NCBI RefSeq assembly: GCF_000143415.4
Contig: NW_003314317.1
Coordinates: forward strand, 186,001 to 250,000
From: Selaginella moellendorffii
Taxonomy: Eukaryota; Streptophyta; Lycopodiopsida; Selaginellales; Selaginellaceae
Length of the DNA: 64,000 nucleotides
Reading direction: 5' to 3'
Position 1 is the first letter of the stretch, and each line of letters begins with the position of its first letter. Below the pieces are notes generated by a model, which was not told the DNA's origin, did not search any database, and worked only from the letters and a program-made list of their open reading frames with translations. This document shows, piece after piece, positions 45,351 to 55,910 of the stretch. The position numbers were made by a program, and so were the translations under genes.

Positions 45351-46010
45351 GCTTATAATGGCGTGTGCCCTCATGCCATTTACTTGATCACCAAATACCT
45401 TTTTCCCTTTGCACTAGTATATCTTAATACCGGTCTGAGAAATAGAATGGCATGTGCCCTCAGGCCTTTTACTAAATCACCTTTGAAAGAAATGCAAGCC
45501 TCTATGTCGTAAAAAAAAGGTACTAGAGAAATTCCTTAATAATATGAATGTTATTTAGTTTCATGAAAATACACTAAGGGTCAAATGAGTTAAATGACTT
45601 CTCCAGACTAGCAATGCCTCTTGCTACACCTTCACAATTAGATTCGTTAGAAAAAGATAACATTGAATAATATCTAAATGTTCTCACCATTAAGTTATAT
45701 GTCTGGCTAATAGGAATGACGTTCATCTTGGAAAGCTCACCACACGCTCAATGAACAAACAAATAGTGTGTGCACGCATGCCATCGCTCTTCTTTAGCTT
45801 CAGATTCGGCTTGTTCACCTTGACAATGAGATTTATTATACAACTAGATGGACTCAGTCTGGACATAAGGTCACCGCGCTAGTCACCATGCCCCAGATAT
45901 GTCTAGCCCCTGGACAAAAAACATATAATTTCACGTCATTTTCAAATACTTGAAAATTTGTACCTAGTCCCATTTTACTGAATAAATCCCACTTTAACGA
46001 AATAGAGCTT

Positions 46011-48985
46011 CTTTAGTGATCTAGCGGGTGCTGGACCAATTCCAGGATACCATACCGGAGGAGCTACCGGCGGGGTTGCCCCCCGCACGACCGATAGAAC
46101 ATAAGATTGAGCTGGTCGAGGGTGCTGAGGCGGTGGTTCGTCCACCCTATCGATTGAACGAAAAAGAACTCGCGAAGCTCAAGCGCCAACTAGAGGAGTT
46201 GGTGGACAAAGGGTATGTTAAGTTGAGCAAGTCACCGTATGGGGCGCCGGTGCTATTTGTGAAAAAGAAAGATGGATCTATGTGCATGTGCATAGACTAC
46301 CGGTTGCTCAACAAGTATACCAAGAAGAACAAGTACCCTTTGCCAAGGATCGAGGACCTGTTTGATAGGTTGGGAAAGGCAAAATACTTATCGAGGATTG
46401 ACCTAAGGTCAGGATACTACCAGATCAGGGTAGTTGAGGAAGATGTCGAGAAGACAACCTGTCAAACGAGATATGGGAGCTTTCAGTTTCTGGTGATGCC
46501 CTTTGGGCTGTGCAATGCGCCGGCAACGTTTTCGGCGTTGATGAACCACATCTTTGTACCCTATCTGGATCACTTCGTGGTCGTCTATATCGACGACATC
46601 CTGATCTATAGCGAGACGCTAGAGGAGCATGCCGAACACTTGGCGAAGGTGTTTGAGAAACTAAGGGAACACAAACTATATGCTAAAGAGAGCAAATGTG
46701 ACTTTGCTCAACAAGAGGTAAACTTTCTCGGGCATGTGGTGGGCCAGGATGGGCTCAAGGTGGACCCAGAGAAGGTCCAAGCAATCCAGGAATGGGAGCG
46801 ACCATCGAATGTACACGAGTTAAGGGCATTTCTGGGGCTATGCAACTACTACCGAAAGTTTATCAGACACTATTCGAGAGTAGCCCTGCCCTTAACGGAC
46901 CAAACAGGAAAAGGGAAGATGGTATGGACAGCAAAATGCGAGGCGGCATTTGTCCACCTCAAAGGGAAGTTGAGGAAGGCTCTAGTGTTGGCATTACCAG
47001 ACTTTGGTAAGGACTTTGAGGTAGAAACGGATGCTTCGGACTTTGCGTTGGGTGCAGTTTTGAAGCAAGACGACCATCCAGTAGTGTTCTTCTCGAAGAA
47101 GTTGGACAAGGCTCAACGGAAGTGGCCTGCCCATGAGAAGGAACTGTTTGCGGTGGTCAAGGTGCTCAAGGAGTGGCAACACTACCTTGGGAGACACTTC
47201 AAGGTTTACACGGACAATGTGGCAACGAAACACTTCTTGTCACAGCCTGACCTGAGAGGGAAACAAGGTCGGTGGGCCAATGCCTTGGCCGAGTTTGATT
47301 GCGAAATTCTGTACAAGCCTGGGAAGAGCAACATTGTGGCAGATGCGCTAAGTCGAAAAGCGAGCTTGAAGTTAGCGATATCTAGCGCAACAACAACCTT
47401 CTGGGATGATGTGCGGACAGCATATGAGAATGATGGTCTAGCACAAGAAGTGTTGCTGAGGAACCTAGAGGCACGAAAAGCTCACCAGAGAGGTGAGCTG
47501 CCAACGGAAGAGAAAATGGGCTATGCGGAACGCAACGGACTCATCTATTACAAACAAACGAGGGTGTATGTTCCAGAACGGGAACTAAGGAAGGTAGCCT
47601 TAGAAGAGTGTCATGACAGACCTTTTGCGGGACATGGCGGAGTGCCCAAGACGATGGGCTTACTCAAAAAGAAGTACCATTGGCCAGATATGGCTAAGGA
47701 CGTCCAAGACTATGTAAAGACATGTCCAACATGTCAGCAGGTCAAAGCCGTGACTAAGGCTAGTGGGGGCTTGTTGCAAAGCATCCCAATTCCAGATCGT
47801 CCGTGGAAATGTCTTACGATGGACTTCATCACGAGACTTCCCCCAAGCGAGGGGTTTGATGCGATATTCGTGGTGGTGGACCGATTTTCGAAAATGGCAC
47901 ATTTCATACCCACCACAACGGAAGTGGATGCGGAAGGTGTGGCAAAGCTATTTTTCGAACAAGTGGTTCGAGTGCGGGGAAGGCTGGAAGAGATCATCTC
48001 AGATCGAGATAAGATCTTCACTAGTAGGTTCTGGAGGACTCTCCTGGAACAGTATCGCACCAAGTTGAAATTCAGCACCGCCTATCACCCACAGACAGGT
48101 ATGGGGTATTAAGTCAAGTTTGGTGACAGTAACACTTCTTGACAAACGGACAAACGAAAAGGGTGAATAGGCAGCTAGAGGATTATTTGTGATGCTATGT
48201 CTCGGGAGACCAGACCGATTGGGTAAGTCATTTGGGACTTGCGGAAATGTGTTATAACAACTCACCACATTTGAGTATCGGGGTGAGTCCATGGGAAGTC
48301 ATCAATGGGTGAGCTATTGAAGGTCCTATGGCCGAGTATCATGGAGAGCTACCCGCAGTGGAGGCATTCACGGCAGAAAGACTCAACATTTGGAATCTAG
48401 TGAGGGATTCCTTGGAACGGGCTCAACAAAGGCAAACCAAGTACGCGAACCTAAAGCGCCGGGATGTAGAGTTCCAAGCTGGGGAGAAGGTGTGGCTGAA
48501 CACCAAGAACCTCAGGCTACCAAGTGGGATCAGCCGAAAGTTGACCCAAAGGTAAAAATGCATGTATTCCTGTAAATGAATTGATCTTGAGTTCTTTAAG
48601 CAGGTTCAAAGGGCCTTACGAGATTGAGGCATGAATCGGTAAAGTGGCTTACCGACTCCGACTTCCTCGAGAGATGGGGAAGATGCACCCAGTGTTCCAC
48701 GTGAACTTACTCAAGCCGTACTTTGAGGATCCGCTTCGCAAGGACCAAGTAAGACCTTTACCTAAGGTTATCCAAGGGGAAGAGGAATACGAAGTTGAGG
48801 CCATCCTCAATGCGCGCAAGAGCAAGCGACAAGGACGCGAGGTGAGAGAGTTCCATGTGAAGTGGAAAGGATTTCCACACTGCGAAGCAACATGGGAACC
48901 AGAGGAGAACCTAGCGAACGCGCGAGATCTAGTGGAGGAATTTCTGCAAGGCAGAACTCTATGTACTTATGCAAAGTTCAATTAA
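46011..48985 (+). pseudogene. B2 pol (RT, RNase H, integrase, chromodomain), right part
   Basis: Continues B2 after element C. RT keeps YIDDILIYS (about 46588-46614); RNase H begins [15 protein letters not shown]; the integrase zinc finger starts near 47630 (CPTCQQV) and the core near 47820 ([10 protein letters not shown]). A 47-nt intron at 48099-48145 has lost its AG acceptor (AA). A second 52-nt intron is at 48552-48603. The C-terminus is a chromodomain ([36 protein letters not shown]), which places it in the Ty3/gypsy chromovirus group. Stops include TAG at about 46021 and TGA at about 48190, and a deletion shortens the GAG-like segment near 48325. Inactive. Confidence 0.9.
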
Positions 48986-49390
48986 AAATATCAATTTGCA
49001 AAGTTGAGCAAGTGGCATATGTTGGGACCCGAAGGCACGCCGAAGGTAAGCTAATTAGCATGGGTTAGCTAGGTCGACCAAGTGTAGGGAGCTACGCCCG
49101 ACTCCCTGCGGGGATGTCAAATCCGTAGACGTATTCTACGGAGGTTGGGTTTAAGTCCCAACCCCCTAGTAAAGCAAGGCTGGGTTCAAGTCCCGACCCC
49201 ATACTAGGGCGTGGTGAGGTGAGGAGTATAGGGACACCTATATTCTGTTGTCATGGGCTCTTGGCCGGGGAGGCTAACTTAGGCACACCGCTAAGTGGGG
49301 GGATGCCCCTGGAGACATGGTCAACAAGTCGTAGGATTAAAAGAGAGACATTCGATGTGGGCATCGAACTTCTTCTATGGGTGGTGGAGT
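48986..49390 (+). other. B2 3' untranslated region and polypurine-like tract
   Basis: It follows the chromodomain stop and precedes the 3' LTR. It contains paired 'gggttcaagtcccgacccc'-type repeats (about 49145-49200) and ends in gggtggtggagt next to TGTAAGG, a G-rich tract in the polypurine position. The same region is at 62504-62909 in B3 and about 52678-53032 in B1. Confidence 0.6.
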
Positions 49391-50494
49391 TGTAAGGAAC
49401 CAACTCGCCGAGGTGTCGTAGGCTAAAGGAACCCCGAAAGCATGACCAAAATGACAAAGAGTTCATCGGATGGGACTAAGTCGAAGATCGAGTCCAAGAC
49501 CGACTCGGAGACCGAGTTCGAGATAGAGTCCGGAATCGAGTCCGAGGCCGACTTAGGGACCGAGTTCGAGACCGAGTTCGAGACAGAGTCCGAGATCCGA
49601 AATCGGGTCCGAGGTCGAGTCCGAGGTCGGGTTCGAGATCAAGTCCGAGATCGAGTCCGAAGTCGGATCCGAAATCGGGTCCGAGATCGAGCTAGAGACT
49701 AAGTCCAAATACTAATACGGGTCAAGGGGTGAAAGCCCAAAGCGTGCGTCTCCCGGGGGGGGGGGGGGGGCTGCAGGGGGTTCCAAAAGTATAGTAGGGA
49801 TAGTGAGGTCCAGGAACCAGTTTAGAAGGGACTCTCCAGTGGGGCTCCCAAACTGACTTGAGGTTGAGACTGGGACCGAGGGGCCTTGGGTGGGAGTGAG
49901 CATGGACTTGGTTGGTGCCGGAGGGGCCATCCAAGGAAGTGCTCAAGAGCAGCTCCCACTCCCGAAAGGGAAACTGATTGCGGTGCTCCCGACTCATGTG
50001 GAGTGGTGCCCCACTTGAGTACCATGCGGCTCATTGGTCCTCGCCCTTCCTAGGGGCTTGGGGCTTCCTTCGGGATGGAAGTGGGGGGGTAGAGGTACCC
50101 ATACCGGGCTGCTAGGCCACGGTGTTTCGCCCCGGCGTCCCGAAGCAAGTGTTGCACTAAAGACTTAGGATTTAGAGGGTCCCATAATCAAGTCTTGTGG
50201 TACCAAGGGATGTTAGGAACCTGGAAGCTTGGTGTGCTTAGCTGCTTGTGCTTGCGGGGAGTGTAGCCGAACTTTAAGTCCAGTCTAACCCGGGGAGGGG
50301 GATTGGGAGTGATTTGGGAATCCGTGGATGGATGGCTAACACTCCATTGCTCGTGCAGTGAGTAGCTGAAACCAAGTAGGAGCTGGTACCATAGGCGAGA
50401 ACCTTGGCAAGGGAACTTAGCAAAAGCCAAGGCAGTGTTGGACGGATAGACGAGGTAAGCTGGCAAATTGGAAAGGAAAAATTTGTGGCTTACA
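49391..50494 (+). repeat. B2 3' LTR
   Basis: TGTAAGGAACC...GTGGCTTACA, 1,104 bp, followed directly by the target duplication GGAAG (50495-50499) matching 29779-29783. It is shorter than the 5' LTR mainly through fewer 12-bp minisatellite units. A longer G run (about 16 G) occurs at 49755-49770. Confidence 0.93.
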
Positions 50495-52677
50495 GGAAGA
50501 TGGTATAGATAGTGGAATGTGAGGCAGCATTTATCCACCTCAAAGAAAAGTTGAGGAATGCTCCCCTGTTGGCATTACTAAACTTTGGTAAAGATTTTGA
50601 GGTAGAAACGGATGCTTAAAACTTTGCATTGGGTGCAGTGTTAAAGCAAGATAACCATCCAGTAGTGTTCTTCTTGAATAAGTTGGACAAGGCTCAGCGA
50701 AAGTGGCTTGCCCACGAGAAGGAATTGTTTGCGGTGGTCAAGGCGCTCAAGGAGTGTTGACACTATCTTGGGAGACACTTTAAAGTTTACACGGATAATG
50801 TGGTAACGAAACACTTTTTGTCACAATCCGACTTGAGAGGGATTGAGGTTTATATAGAATCTCACAATCAAACTCAACCCACCAACCCTGTTTCCCTCTC
50901 AGGTCGGATTGCTTTAAGAAGTGTCTTGGTTGAGTTTGATTGCGAGATTCTATATAAACCTAAGAAGAGCAACATTGTGGTGAATGCTCTAAGTCGAAAA
51001 GCGAGTTTGAAGTTGGCGATATCCAACATAACAACAACCTTTTGGGATGATGTGTGGATAATATATGGGAATGATAATCTAGCACAAGAAGTGTTACTAA
51101 AGAACCAAGAGGCGCGGTAAGCTCACTAGAGAGGTGAACTGCTAACGGAAGAAAAAACAGGCTATGTGGAATGCAATGGACTCATCTATTGTAAACAAAT
51201 GAGAGTGTATGTTCCAAAAGAGGAACTAAGGAAGGTAGCCTTAGAAGAGTGTCATGACAGACCTCTTGCAAGACATGGTAGAGTGCCCAAGATAATGGGC
51301 TTACTCAAGAGGAAGTATCACTAGCCAGATATGGCTAAGGACGTCCAAGACTATGTAAAGATATGTCCAACATGTCAGCAGGTCAAAGCCATGACTAAGG
51401 CTAGTGGGGGCTTGTTATAAAACATCCCAATTCCAAATCATCCATGGAAATGTCTTACGATGGACTTCATCACGGAACTCCCCCCAAATGAGGGGTTTGA
51501 TGCGATATTCGTAGTGGTGAACTGATTTTCGAAGATGGCACATTTCATACCCACCACAACGGAAGTGGATGCGGAAGGTGTGGCAAAGCTATTTTTCGAA
51601 CAAGTGGTTCGAGTGTGGGGAAGGCCAGAAAAAATTATCTCAGATCAAGATAAGATCTTCACCAGTAGGTTCTGGAGAACTCTTTTAGAATAGTATCACA
51701 CCAAGTTGAAATTTAGCACAGCCTATCATCTACAGATAGGTATTGGGTATTAAGTTAAGTTTAATGGCACTAACACTTCTTGACAGATGGACAAACGAAA
51801 AGGGTGAATAGATAGCTGGAGGATTATTTGCATTGTTATGTCTTTGGAGACCAGACTAATTAGGTAAGTCATTTAGGACTTGCGGAAATGTACTATAACA
51901 ACTCACCACACTTAAATATCGGAGTGAGTGCATGGGAAGTCATCAATGAGCGAGCTATTGAAGGTCCTGTGGCACTTGGCGTGGCTAAGTATCATGGATA
52001 GTTACCCATAGTGGAGGCATTCATGGCGGAAACACTCAATATTTGAAATCTAGTGAGGGATTTCTTGGAACAGGCTCAACAAAGGCAAACCAAGTATGCG
52101 AACCAAAAGCACCAGGATGTAGAGTTCTAACCTAGGGGGAAGGTGTGGCTGAACACCAAGAATCTAAGGCTACCAAGTGGGATCAGCTGAAAGTTGACCC
52201 AAAGGTAAAAATGTATGTATTCCTAGAAATGAACTAATCTTGAGTTCCTTAAGCAGGTTTGCAAGGCCTTATAATATTGAGGCACGAATTGGTAAGATGG
52301 CTTACTGCCTCCGACTTCCTTGAGAGATGAAGAAGATGCATCATGTGTTCCATGTGAACTTACTCAAGTCGTACTTTGAGAATCTACTTTGCAAGGACTA
52401 AATAAGACCTTTATCTGAGGTTATCGAAGGGGAAGAGGAATACGAAGTCGAGGCCATCCTCAATGCACGCAAGAGCAAGCGACAAGGATGCGAGGTGAGG
52501 GAATTCCATATGAAGTGGAAAGGATTTCCATACTGCGAAGCAACATGGGAACCAAAGGAGAACTTAGCGAATACACAGGATCTAGTGGAGGAATTTTTGC
52601 AAGGTAAAACTCTATATACTTATGCAAAATTCAATTTAAGAATCTATTTTGAGAAATTAATCAATGTTGTATATTAG
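50495..52677 (+). pseudogene. B1 pol, right part (RNase H, integrase, chromodomain)
   Basis: Resumes the B1 frame interrupted at 29783. Many TAA/TAG/TGA codons, mostly C-to-T or G-to-A changes relative to B3. RNase H EVETDA.NFALGAVL (50600); an inverted duplication disrupts 50806-50962. Integrase CPTCQQV (about 51365), core MDFITELPP (about 51460). The introns 51740-51786 (47 nt) and 52205-52256 (52 nt) are kept with GT...AG. The chromodomain end MREFHMKWKGFPYCEATWEP is near 52495-52560. Confidence 0.85.
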
Positions 52678-53032
52678 GACCCGAAGGCACACCGAAGGTA
52701 AACTAATTAGCATAGGTTAGCTAGGTTGACCAAATGTAGGGAACTACACCCCACTCTCCACGGGGATATTGAATCTATAGATGTATTTTACAAAGGTTGG
52801 GTTCAAGTTCCAACCCTCTAGTAAAGCAATGCTAGGTTCAAATCCCAACCCCATACTAGGGCATGGTGAGGGGAGGGGTATAAGAACACCTATATTCCGT
52901 TGTTATGGGCTCTTAACTGGGGAGGCTAACTTAGGCACACCGTTAAGTCCCTTGAAGACATGGTCAACAAGTCATAAGATTAAAAAAAGGCATTCGATAT
53001 GGGCCTTGAACTTCTTCTATAGGTGGTGGAGT

Positions 53033-54034
53033 TGTAAGGAACCAACTCCCTAAGGTGTCAAAGGCTAAAAGATCCCCGAGAGCACGACCAAAATGATAAA
53101 GAGTTCATCATATGAGACTAAGTCCGAGATCGAGTCTGAGACCGATTCTAAGACCGAGTTCGAGACCGAGTCCGAGATTGAGTCCAAGACTGACTCTGAG
53201 ACCAAGTTCAAGACCGAGTCCGAGATCTGAGATTGGGTCCAAGACCAAGTCCGAGATCGAGTCTGAGACAGAGTCTGAGGTCGGGTCCAAGATCGAGTCC
53301 GAGATCAAGTTTGAGACAGAGTTCGAATACTAATACAGGTCATGGGGTGAAAGCCCAAACCATGTGTTTCCCAAGGTTGGGGGGGGGGCTGCAAGGGGTT
53401 CCAAAAGTATAGTAGGGATAGTGAGGTTCAGGAACCAGTCTTGAAGGAACTCTCCAGTGGTGCTTCCAAACTGACTTGAGGTTGAGACTAGGGTTGAGGG
53501 GCCTTGGGTGGGAGTGAGTATGGACTCAGGTGGTGCCAGAGGGGCCACCCAAGGAAGTGCTTAAGAGCAGCTCCCACCCCAGAAGGAAAACTGACTGCGG
53601 TACTCTTGGCTCATGTGGAGTGGTACCCATTGTTCTTCACCTTTCCTAGGGGCTTGGGCCTTCCCTTCGGGATGGAAGTGGGGGAGTAGGGGTACCCATA
53701 CTGGGCCGTTGGGCCACGGTGTTTCCCCTCAACGTCCCAAACCAAGTGTTGCACCTAAGGCTTGGGATTTAAAGGGTCCCATGATTAAGTTTTGTTGTAC
53801 CAATGGATGTTAGGAACCTGGAGGTTTAGTGTGCTTGGCTACTTATGCTTATAGGAACTGTAGCTAAACCTTAAATCCAATCTAACCCAGGGAGGGGGAT
53901 TGGGAGAAATTTGGGAATTCATAAATAGATGGCTAACTCTTTGTTGCTCATGTAGTGAGTAGCTGAAACTAAGTAGGAGTTGGTATAATAGGCTGGAACC
54001 TTGGCGAGGGAACTTAGCTAAGGCCAAGGCAGTG
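53033..54034 (+). repeat. B1 3' LTR (main part)
   Basis: Begins TGTAAGGAACCAACTCCC and matches the B2 LTR up to 'aaggcagtgt', where it breaks off. The missing last ~55 bp is present in reverse orientation at 54613-54668 (reverse complement ends ...aacttaca). The 12-bp minisatellite is at 53119-53330. Confidence 0.85.
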
Positions 54035-54668
54035 TATTGAAAATGATAGTGAATCGTGGGATGGATAGCAGTGGAGCACTAAACCATTTTGTCTAGACTT
54101 GCTATTAAAAGACTTAGGTTACAATGCTTAATTCTTTTCCGGGGAATTTTACTGTTGCTCCTTAAGTAACTTGGTGTTAAATTAGTTTTGAGTTTAGTCA
54201 GATAGAGTATGGCATGAGCTTGTTTATGTTGTGAACAAAATTGGTAGTGTTTGGTGTTATAAATTTCTATCAGTGGGGTGTGACATTTATGTTGCATTTT
54301 GTCGAATAGAGTTGGCATTTGATACTCATATTACTTTTGAAGTAATAATGTGAGCTTGATTGTAGTGTTGCTTAATTGATGATCAAGTCATTGTAATACT
54401 TATATCATATTTATGTGATAGTGAGTAATGTGTTACAAAGTTACTTGGTTAAACGATAATCAACACTAAAGTGGTTGATAGTGAAGCTAGTCTATTTGCA
54501 AGTAGTAGTATTGAAGTAGCTTTGACTAAATTCTCAATAATGATCTATAATGTGCTAAGCTTATGTTGGTACTTTTGTTCTTGAGAGGTTTGCCCATAAG
54601 ATGTTGGAAAAGTGTAAGTTATAAATTTTTCCTTTCTAATTTGCCAGCTTACCTCGTTTATTCAACCA
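54035..54668 (-). repeat. Inverted 634-bp segment spanning the B1 LTR end and family A flank
   Basis: Read in reverse complement, this block supplies the lost terminus of the B1 LTR (54668-54613), then family A internal sequence matching 20740-21260, and then rejoins direct-orientation family A at 54669. One inversion therefore explains both junctions. Confidence 0.75.
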
Positions 54669-55372
54669 ATGCATCAAGATAATTGCTCTTGATTGCATGA
54701 TGTGAACACAAGTAATGAGTCATACCTTATTGCAAATCATCTCTCAAAAAAAAAAAGAAGTTGATGTATGTGTTTGATCCTTTGTCCCTGGTGACTCTCC
54801 TTTCGGTCTCATCTTAACTGAACCTCAAACTTGCATTACCACTACCTTTAATCCAATCTAAGAAAAGTTTATGAGAGAGCACGGCAATAACTACTTGAAC
54901 CAATAGACTAATCCCCATAGTCTTGATTGATATACAAATAATCATACCTAGGAAAGATTCACTAGTGCTATGCTAAACAATTACAAACCAATCTATTTGC
55001 CACTCATAGCAAACTCAAGGAAGGTTTACCTTCACCCACGGTACATGGAACAACTTATGAAACCACCGATAGGCTAACATTAATCTTGCTAACTCAAAAT
55101 GTAACCTTGAGTTGCTAATGTGCCTCATTTACGAGCCCAAGTGTAAACTCGTCCAAAATAGTACATCTCAGTCCATCTTATGAGCCCAAGAGCAAGTTTG
55201 CATAATATGGTAAAAAAAGTAACCAAAATTCATACCTAAGAAATGAATGTAAAGTTTTAGCACCCAAATGTGTACCTAGTTGGATCATCATTTTCATCTC
55301 TGCATACATAATGAGATTAGTTGCTTAATCTCATTAGATAGTACTCATTAAGATTCATCCTCTAATACCAAA
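54669..55372 (-). mobile_element. Family A internal region, second copy
   Basis: Matches 21300-22009 in the same orientation ('cttgattgcatgat.tgaacacaagtaat', 'aagaaaagtttatgagagagca'). A decayed primer-binding site reading TTTGGTATTAGAGG on the minus strand abuts the LTR at 55373. No coding potential. Confidence 0.6.
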
Positions 55373-55676
55373 TGTAACACATGTGGTTTTCACCCTTTAT
55401 CCTATAGTGATTCACCATAGCAAAACCTAAACCATCAATGTGCCATATGTCACATGCCATTTATCCAAGAACAACATAGTGGAACCTGAGTTTCAAAGCC
55501 TTGAGCCACTAAATGAAGGAATGAAGCCAAACTCTTAAATATGGAACCAAGGAGCGATGGAACTGGAGCACAGAGCAACTCTCAAGTGTACAACCCAAAG
55601 AGCAAAAAGACAAAAGCACGGAGTGATTTGGAACAGTCCTAAAGCATCTAATATCCAAATGCTAGGACTAGCATGT
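55373..55676 (-). repeat. Family A LTR fragment
   Basis: Matches 22010-22318 ('tgtaacacatgtggttttcaccc' onward). It is cut off at about 55676, where unrelated AT-rich sequence starts. Confidence 0.6.
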
Positions 55677-55910
55677 TTTTCTTGATGAGGTCTGTGAGGC
55701 TCAAAAGATTGAGCTGTGGATCAGAAGACTTTGAAAATCTTGCATCACTTATTAATGATTACATTTATATTCTTAATATTACCTTGAGGACAATTTTTAT
55801 ATTTTTTATGGGGATGAATTCTAATAATCATTTGTGATTGATTGTGTTTTCAATCTTTATTCCACACTTCCTTCATACCTACCATGATTCTCCTATTTTA
55901 GGTAGGCATA
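55677..55910. other. Unassigned 234-bp spacer between two family A LTR copies
   Basis: AT-rich, begins 'tttttcttgatgaggtctgtgaggctcaaaag'. It may be the tail of another retroelement coding region. No support for a gene. Confidence 0.35.

Larger units (their letters stand above)
32864..45786. repeat. Interspersed ~22-bp palindrome family of element C (about 26 copies)
   Basis: The half-site is ATGGCGTGWG or ATGGCATGWG followed by its reverse complement. Two copies contain perfect palindromes: 34295-34316 (22 bp) and 41563-41582 (20 bp). Other copies start near 32864, 33143, 34220, 35521, 35712, 35854, 37325, 38602, 38661, 38738, 39517, 39653, 39811, 39891, 40812, 40848, 41464, 41631, 43478, 43534, 44949, 45357, 45446 and 45762. 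Copies differ mainly at the CG/CA step within the half-site, consistent with methyl-C decay, and in the central 4 bp. I found none in the flanking B or A repeats or in the gene arm. Confidence 0.88.
32768..46010. mobile_element. Element C: 13.2-kb TIR DNA transposon with two divergent genes
   Basis: Perfect 24-bp terminal inverted repeats: 32768-32791 (AAGCTCTATTTC...) and 45987-46010 (...GAAATAGAGCTT). The flanking duplication is CTTT (32764-32767 and 46011-46014); because the next host base is A, it can also be read as CTTTA with 23-bp TIRs. The host sequence without the insert is seen in B3 at about 59518-59530. Near the left end AAGTGGGA (32784-32791) forms a hairpin with TCCCACTT (32802-32809). 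Contents: a minus-strand ParB-like/HAD fusion gene (about 33.2-38.9 kb), a 2.8-kb repeat-rich divergent spacer, a plus-strand transposase gene (41.7-44.9 kb), a small plus-strand frame and about 26 copies of one palindrome. Intact frames and perfect TIRs suggest recent insertion. I cannot place it in a named superfamily. Confidence 0.9.

Noticed and set aside
32864-45786. Spaced palindromes as a CRISPR-like array
   Set aside because: Spacing is irregular (hundreds of bp to kilobases), the host is a plant, and copies lie in introns and exons; not a CRISPR array.
55673-55910. Possible retroelement coding tail
   Set aside because: Too short and too AT-rich to assign a domain or frame.
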